Source of the DNA: UBA1801 sp035353395
Lineage (GTDB): Bacteria > Acidobacteriota > Holophagae > Holophagales > Holophagaceae
DNA length: 25,119 nucleotides
NCBI GenBank assembly: GCA_035353395.1
Contig: DAOPZL010000040.1
Location: 1-25,119, forward strand
Direction of reading: 5' to 3'
How positions within the stretch are numbered: position 1 is the first letter of the stretch; each line of letters opens with the position of its first letter. Position numbers and translations under genes: made by a program. The notes under the pieces are model-generated. The model was given only the letters and a program-made list of their open reading frames with translations. It made no database searches and was not told where the DNA came from. Shown piece after piece: positions 23,730 to 25,119 of the stretch.

Positions 23730-24902
23730 TCAGCGCTGGAGCCTCGACAGGTCCGCCCCGGCCAGCCATGCGTTCTCGACGCGGGCTCCCCGCAGGTCGG
23801 CCCCGGCCAGGTTCGCCGAGGTCAAGTCCGCGCCGTCCAGGTCCGCGCCCCGCAGGTCGATCTCCCGGAGGTCGAGGCGCTGGAGGCATGCCCCCCGGAG
23901 GTCCGCTCCGCGCAGCACCGCTCCGGTGAGATCCGAATCCCGGAGATCCGCGCCCCGGAGAATCGCCTCGCCCAGCTGCGATCCGCGCAGGTCGGCCCGG
24001 ACGAGCGTGGACGACGTCAGGTCCGCGCCCCGCAGGTCCGCCTCCCGGAGGTCCGCCCCGGCGAGGTTGGCGCCTTCCAGGCGGGTGTGGCGCAGGACGG
24101 CGCGACGGAGATCGGCCTGGCTCAGGTTCGCCCGGCTCAGGTCCATGCCCCGCAGGTTCACCGCGGCCATGACCACGCCGCTCAGATCCACGCCCCTGAG
24201 ATCGGGGACGTCCTTCCGGTCGTAGGGAAGGAGGTCCAGGCGGCGGAGGTCCGCGCCCGCCAGCGTCGCGCCCGAAAGATCCGTCCCCCGGAGATTGGCG
24301 CGGCCCAGGCTCGCCCGTTCGAGCACCGCATGCTTCAGGCTGGCCCAGCGGAGATCCGCGTCCTCGAGGCTGGCGCCGGTCAGGTTCGCCCGCTGCAGGG
24401 AGGCCCCCCCGAGGACGGCCCGGACCAGGCTGGCGCCCAGGAGTTTCGCCCCCTCCATGGAGGCGCCCAGCAGGTTCGCCTGGTCCAGCACCGCACCGGA
24501 CAGATCCGCTCCGTCGAGGATCGACTGCCTGAGATCGGCGCCCGCCATGTTCGCCTTCCGCAGGTCCTTGCCGCCCAGGTCGACACCGATCAAGGAAGCC
24601 CCCGCGAACACGGCCCCGGCGAGGTTGGTCCAGCGCAGGTCGACTCCCCCCATCCGCGCCCGGCTCAGGTTCGCCTCCGCTAGATCCGCCTCGGCGAGGC
24701 AGGCGTGGCGGAGATCCGCGCCGGAGAGATCCGCCCCCCGCAGCAGGACCTGGTTCATCCTGGCCCCGGACAGGTCGGCCGAGGCCAGCTTCGCCCCGGA
24801 CAAGTCGAGTCCCTGCAGATCGAGCCCCTTGAGATCCGCGTGCTGGAGATCCTTCCCGGCCTTCAGGCGGAAGGCCACGTTTTCACGAGGAGGCTGGTTC
24901 AT
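23730..24902 (-). CDS. Large pentapeptide-repeat protein
   Basis: From the ATG at 24902 the protein has 390 residues, almost all of them A(D/N)LxG-type pentapeptide repeats that fold as a right-handed quadrilateral beta-helix. The central leucines run at five-residue spacing from residue 19 to 224 (about 42 repeats). A non-repeat break (LLPYDRKDVPD, 224-234) shifts the phase by one residue, and about 30 more repeats follow from 235 to near the end. No signal peptide or membrane segment is seen, so it is probably cytoplasmic. GGAGG five bases upstream fixes the start; an earlier ATG at 25070 would overlap the tRNA. Some family members protect DNA gyrase by mimicking DNA (Qnr, MfpA), but most are of unknown role, and nothing here proves gyrase binding. 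Confidence 0.92.
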   Translation of the reverse strand: MNQPPRENVAFRLKAGKDLQHADLKGLDLQGLDLSGAKLASADLSGARMNQVLLRGADLSGADLRHACLAEADLAEANLSRARMGGVDLRWTNLAGAVFAGASLIGVDLGGKDLRKANMAGADLRQSILDGADLSGAVLDQANLLGASMEGAKLLGASLVRAVLGGASLQRANLTGASLEDADLRWASLKHAVLERASLGRANLRGTDLSGATLAGADLRRLDLLPYDRKDVPDLRGVDLSGVVMAAVNLRGMDLSRANLSQADLRRAVLRHTRLEGANLAGADLREADLRGADLTSSTLVRADLRGSQLGEAILRGADLRDSDLTGAVLRGADLRGACLQRLDLREIDLRGADLDGADLTSANLAGADLRGARVENAWLAGADLSRLQR

Positions 24903-24980
24903 CGGACCTCCATTGTCATCGGAAGCCCCGTCGCCGCCATCGCCATTTTCGGTCCCCACTGCCTCCCCGGCGAAATAGGA

Positions 24981-25008
24981 TGGACAACCCCGCCGGATGA
25001 GATAAACT
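24981..25008 (+). promoter_or_regulatory. Promoter of the tRNA-Arg gene
   Basis: TGGACA (24981-24986) and TAAACT (25003-25008) are spaced by 16 bases. The predicted start is about 28 bases before the mature tRNA, as expected for a processed 5' leader. The site lies in the divergent region shared with the pentapeptide-repeat gene. Confidence 0.6.
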
Positions 25009-25042
25009 ATCGAATCACGCGCGGCCAGCGCCGGCGCGTTCC

Positions 25043-25119
25043 GGTCCCGTAGCTCAGCTGGATAGAGCATCAGACTACGAATCTGAGGGTCGGGCGTTCG
25101 AATCGCTCCGGGACCACCA
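25043..25119 (+). tRNA. tRNA-Arg (anticodon ACG)
   Basis: A full 77-base cloverleaf ends exactly at the window edge. The acceptor arms GGTCCCG and CGGGACC pair perfectly. The D-arm is GCTC-AGCTGGATA-GAGC. The anticodon stem TCAGA/TCTGA holds the loop CTACGAA with anticodon ACG. The T-arm is GGGCG-TTCGAAT-CGCTC, with one G-T pair. The discriminator is A and CCA is encoded in the DNA. ACG is normally edited to ICG and reads CGT, CGC and CGA codons. Confidence 0.97.

Noticed and set aside
23730..24902. Regular 15-base periodicity that could be mistaken for a tandem or CRISPR-like array
   Set aside because: The period is three times five codons and is fully explained by the pentapeptide repeats. 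Units vary in sequence and there are no constant repeats with unique spacers.
24903..25070. N-terminal extension of the pentapeptide-repeat protein from an ATG at 25070
   Set aside because: It would overlap the tRNA on the other strand and lacks repeats, whereas the ATG at 24902 has a strong ribosome binding site.

Overview
The window is a high-GC chromosomal stretch of housekeeping and envelope genes, densely packed on both strands, with short AT-rich islands between some genes. Gene content and the style of the proteins (Pgm, bactofilin with an M23 peptidase, Tex, many GTG/TTG starts) suggest a Gram-negative, possibly Acidobacteriota (Holophagae/Geothrix-like) organism. That assignment is inference; no rRNA or marker comparison was possible. 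A run of exactly 100 N at 7793-7892 shows that this is a draft scaffold.

Layout. 1-113 is the 3' end of an Xaa-Pro aminopeptidase. An AT-rich gap (114-383) follows, carrying a long perfect inverted repeat. ruvB is on the minus strand. A plus-strand run then encodes an FHA-GAF-histidine kinase, ispF (sharing bases with the kinase stop) and pgm. proC faces pgm and is preceded by a terminator-like hairpin and a proline-rich mini-ORF, which together look like an attenuator. Next come an N-acyl-D-amino-acid deacylase gene and, divergent from it across the assembly gap, a YheO/DauR-type regulator overlapping a PLP aminotransferase gene. This looks like a small D-amino-acid utilisation locus.

9693-15114 is a minus-strand operon read in the order tex, a lipoprotein gene, lepB, cca. 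Divergent from tex is a 219-residue protein that joins a Rossmann nucleotide-binding domain to a short chemoreceptor signalling tip, the most unusual protein here. Its stop codon overlaps that of a XerC/D-type recombinase gene. A long-chain acyl-CoA synthetase gene follows and converges with a MATE transporter gene, which lies downstream of a VanX-type D-Ala-D-Ala dipeptidase gene. The plus strand then encodes a UbiA-like membrane protein that has lost catalytic motifs, a membrane-anchored M23 endopeptidase and a bactofilin. The window ends with a 390-residue pentapeptide-repeat protein divergent from a complete tRNA-Arg(ACG).

No CRISPR array, insertion sequence, prophage or rRNA was seen. 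The best candidates for new biology are the Rossmann-chemoreceptor fusion, the proC leader, the degenerate UbiA homologue and the FHA-GAF kinase coupled to ispF.
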